Positions 12,867-14,108 of a DNA stretch of 14,108 nucleotides are shown piece by piece. The stretch comes from CAYFJO01 sp964343305 (GTDB lineage: Bacteria; Planctomycetota; Planctomycetia; Pirellulales; Pirellulaceae). Under the pieces are notes generated by a model, which did no database searches, had not been told where the DNA came from, and saw only the letters and a program-made list of their open reading frames with translations. Numbering within the stretch: the first letter of the stretch is position 1; each line of letters begins with the position of its first letter. Position numbers and translations under genes: made by a program. Location: assembly GCA_964343305.1 (NCBI GenBank), contig CAYFJO010000281.1, forward strand, positions 1 through 14,108, in the 5' to 3' direction.

Positions 12867-14108
12867 TTACGGCCGATGGCCATGCGTGGCAATGGTTGCC
12901 AGACCGGGACGCATGGGAAGTCGACGCGGCTGCCCGTAACTCGCAACAAACCGCTCAGCAATCCAAAGCGGCAACAAACCGATGATCGCCCACGCGAATC
13001 CGTACGCACCAATCACGGCAGTGACCAGGGAGGTTTGGGTTAAATAGTAGGTGAATATCAAGAGTTGCACGAAAAGCACATAACCAGTCGGACCTCTCAA
13101 TCTCGACGCAACTTCCGGCATGACGGCGAGCATGAGCCCGATCAACGTGACAATCGTCATGGCATACAGCATCCCGCCTTGTGCATACGCATCGACATGT
13201 GCCGCGGCGACGGCGTGCCCTTGGATGTGGGTGATGCTGGGATACATAAAATTAAAAACGTGTTCCGATACACCCGATGGTTCGCCGATGCCAATGGCGT
13301 TCAGTCCAAGGTAAATCCCGTCGAACGGCAAATGATCAGGATAAACGTTGACATAGAACGGAAATGCTACGGACATGCGATAGACAATCTGGCGAAAACT
13401 GTCGGCAAGTTGCCAGTGTTCCACGATCGTCGACTGCATCAGCGTCAAGCCGGCAAATGCGCACGCAAAGAAAATGGCGAGCGATCGCAATTTGATCACT
13501 TTCAAAAGGACAAGCCCAAGTCCCAGCCAGATGATGTTGATCAGAACAAAGGATTTGACAAACACCGACAAATTGAAAAACAACGTCAACAACAGTGTCA
13601 GCAGAAACGCGATCGTCCAGTCGAGCGAACGCGTACGCACCATTTGAAACAACGCGTAGTGCAACATCGTTGGCATCACGGTATACGTAATCCCAAAGAA
13701 TGCCTGGCCCATCGAATTGAAGATGTCGTGTCGTTGGAGCATGAGGGAATTGAAATCAGCATCGTCGCTGTGCCACAACATGATCACGCCCAAGTACCCG
13801 TTGACATGCAGCTTCCACCCACAGAAACCAGCGAAGATGCCGACAATCGCGTAAAAGCTGGGCAGAGCCATGCCCGATTGACTCGCGTGCGCAGGTCGCC
13901 TTTCCACACGTCGTTTCTTCACCCTGGCGGTTAAAAGCACACAAGCGGGCGGGATCAGCAGCGGCGCAAACAGCATGAACCAATATCGAAACGACGAAAC
14001 GTCTCTCAGCATGCTGTGGTCTTCGCCGTAGTTCAACGATTCAAAGAAATCGAGTCCGAACAGGCCAATGCTGGCGCCTCCGATGAGCGTCGTTACCGTG
14101 TAGGCAAC
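12867..14108 (-). CDS. Polytopic membrane protein, probable O-antigen/oligosaccharide repeat-unit polymerase (5' end outside window)
   Basis: The frame is open to the window edge (413 residues visible). A TTG at 14034-14036 could be read as a start, but in-frame residues upstream form another hydrophobic segment (VAYTVTTLIGGASIGLFGL), so the true start lies outside. About ten membrane segments are visible, for example FMLFAPLLIPPACVLL, TIAFLLTLLLTLFFNL, FVLINIIWLGLGLVLL and FTYYLTQTSLVTAVIGAYG. There is a long hydrophilic loop in the second half (NVYPDHLPF to HVDAYAQGGMLYA). The pattern of a large periplasmic loop followed by AYAQGGMLYAM resembles Wzy/EpsG-type polymerases, where a segment of the form Y-x-x-G-x-x-G is common. 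These join repeat units of surface polysaccharides in the cytoplasmic membrane. Family assignment is by topology and context, not by a catalytic motif; a transporter or other membrane protein is possible. Confidence 0.6.
   Translation of the reverse strand, partial: VAYTVTTLIGGASIGLFGLDFFESLNYGEDHSMLRDVSSFRYWFMLFAPLLIPPACVLLTARVKKRRVERRPAHASQSGMALPSFYAIVGIFAGFCGWKLHVNGYLGVIMLWHSDDADFNSLMLQRHDIFNSMGQAFFGITYTVMPTMLHYALFQMVRTRSLDWTIAFLLTLLLTLFFNLSVFVKSFVLINIIWLGLGLVLLKVIKLRSLAIFFACAFAGLTLMQSTIVEHWQLADSFRQIVYRMSVAFPFYVNVYPDHLPFDGIYLGLNAIGIGEPSGVSEHVFNFMYPSITHIQGHAVAAAHVDAYAQGGMLYAMTIVTLIGLMLAVMPEVASRLRGPTGYVLFVQLLIFTYYLTQTSLVTAVIGAYGFAWAIIGLLPLWIAERFVASYGQPRRLPMRPGLATIATHGHRP

Noticed and set aside
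13065..13934. Open frame of 289 codons on the plus strand
   Set aside because: Antisense to the membrane protein; its His/Arg/Gln-rich composition is what the reverse complement of hydrophobic codons gives.
1..14108. CRISPR array, tRNA or rRNA genes, origin of replication
   Set aside because: No regularly spaced direct repeats, no tRNA T-loop signature in a cloverleaf context, no rRNA-like sequence and no DnaA-box cluster were seen on reading both strands.

Overview
The window (about 55% GC by eye) looks like part of a planctomycete chromosome, most likely from the Pirellulaceae (Rhodopirellula-like). The clues are a secreted DUF1800 protein with EF-hands, an ELWxxDGT/FG-GAP repeat protein ending in the HELGH...LM...GVRR-type tail common in that group, short intergenic palindromic repeats, and a decayed serine recombinase of the IYVxQSSPxQV type. 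This assignment rests on recognised protein style, not on a marker gene.

Layout. (1) Positions 1-1733, minus: 3'-partial DUF1800 protein. (2) 1734-2874: over 1.1 kb without an intact gene. It holds a 112-nt nested inverted-repeat structure directly abutting a remnant of a serine recombinase, and a strong intrinsic terminator for the next gene. (3) 2875-4440, minus: repeat protein with a C-terminal zinc-metalloprotease motif, apparently truncated and frameshifted at its 5' end. (4) 4582-4694: a 113-bp palindromic (REP/MITE-like) repeat just after the rfbB stop. (5) 5790-8126 then 4705-5772, minus: a two-gene operon of a fatty acyl-AMP ligase fused to a carrier protein, and dTDP-glucose 4,6-dehydratase. 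(6) 8482-9237, plus: type II thioesterase, divergent from the ligase. (7) 9246-12599, minus: a 1117-residue four-part fusion of 2-oxoacid dehydrogenase E1 alpha, E1 beta, a lipoyl domain and a ketoacyl-ACP synthase III. (8) 12867-14108, minus: 5'-partial polytopic membrane protein resembling O-antigen/oligosaccharide repeat-unit polymerases.

The centre of interest is the block 5790-12599. The fusion carries everything needed to decarboxylate a 2-oxoacid, capture the acyl group on a lipoyl arm and pass it to a KASIII active-site cysteine in one chain, with no E2 acyltransferase core. Next to it are an enzyme that activates a fatty acid onto its own carrier domain and an editing/release thioesterase. 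The flanking dTDP-sugar and polymerase-like genes suggest that the acyl product belongs to a cell-surface glycan or glycolipid pathway. The enzyme families are well supported by motifs; the joint pathway is inference.
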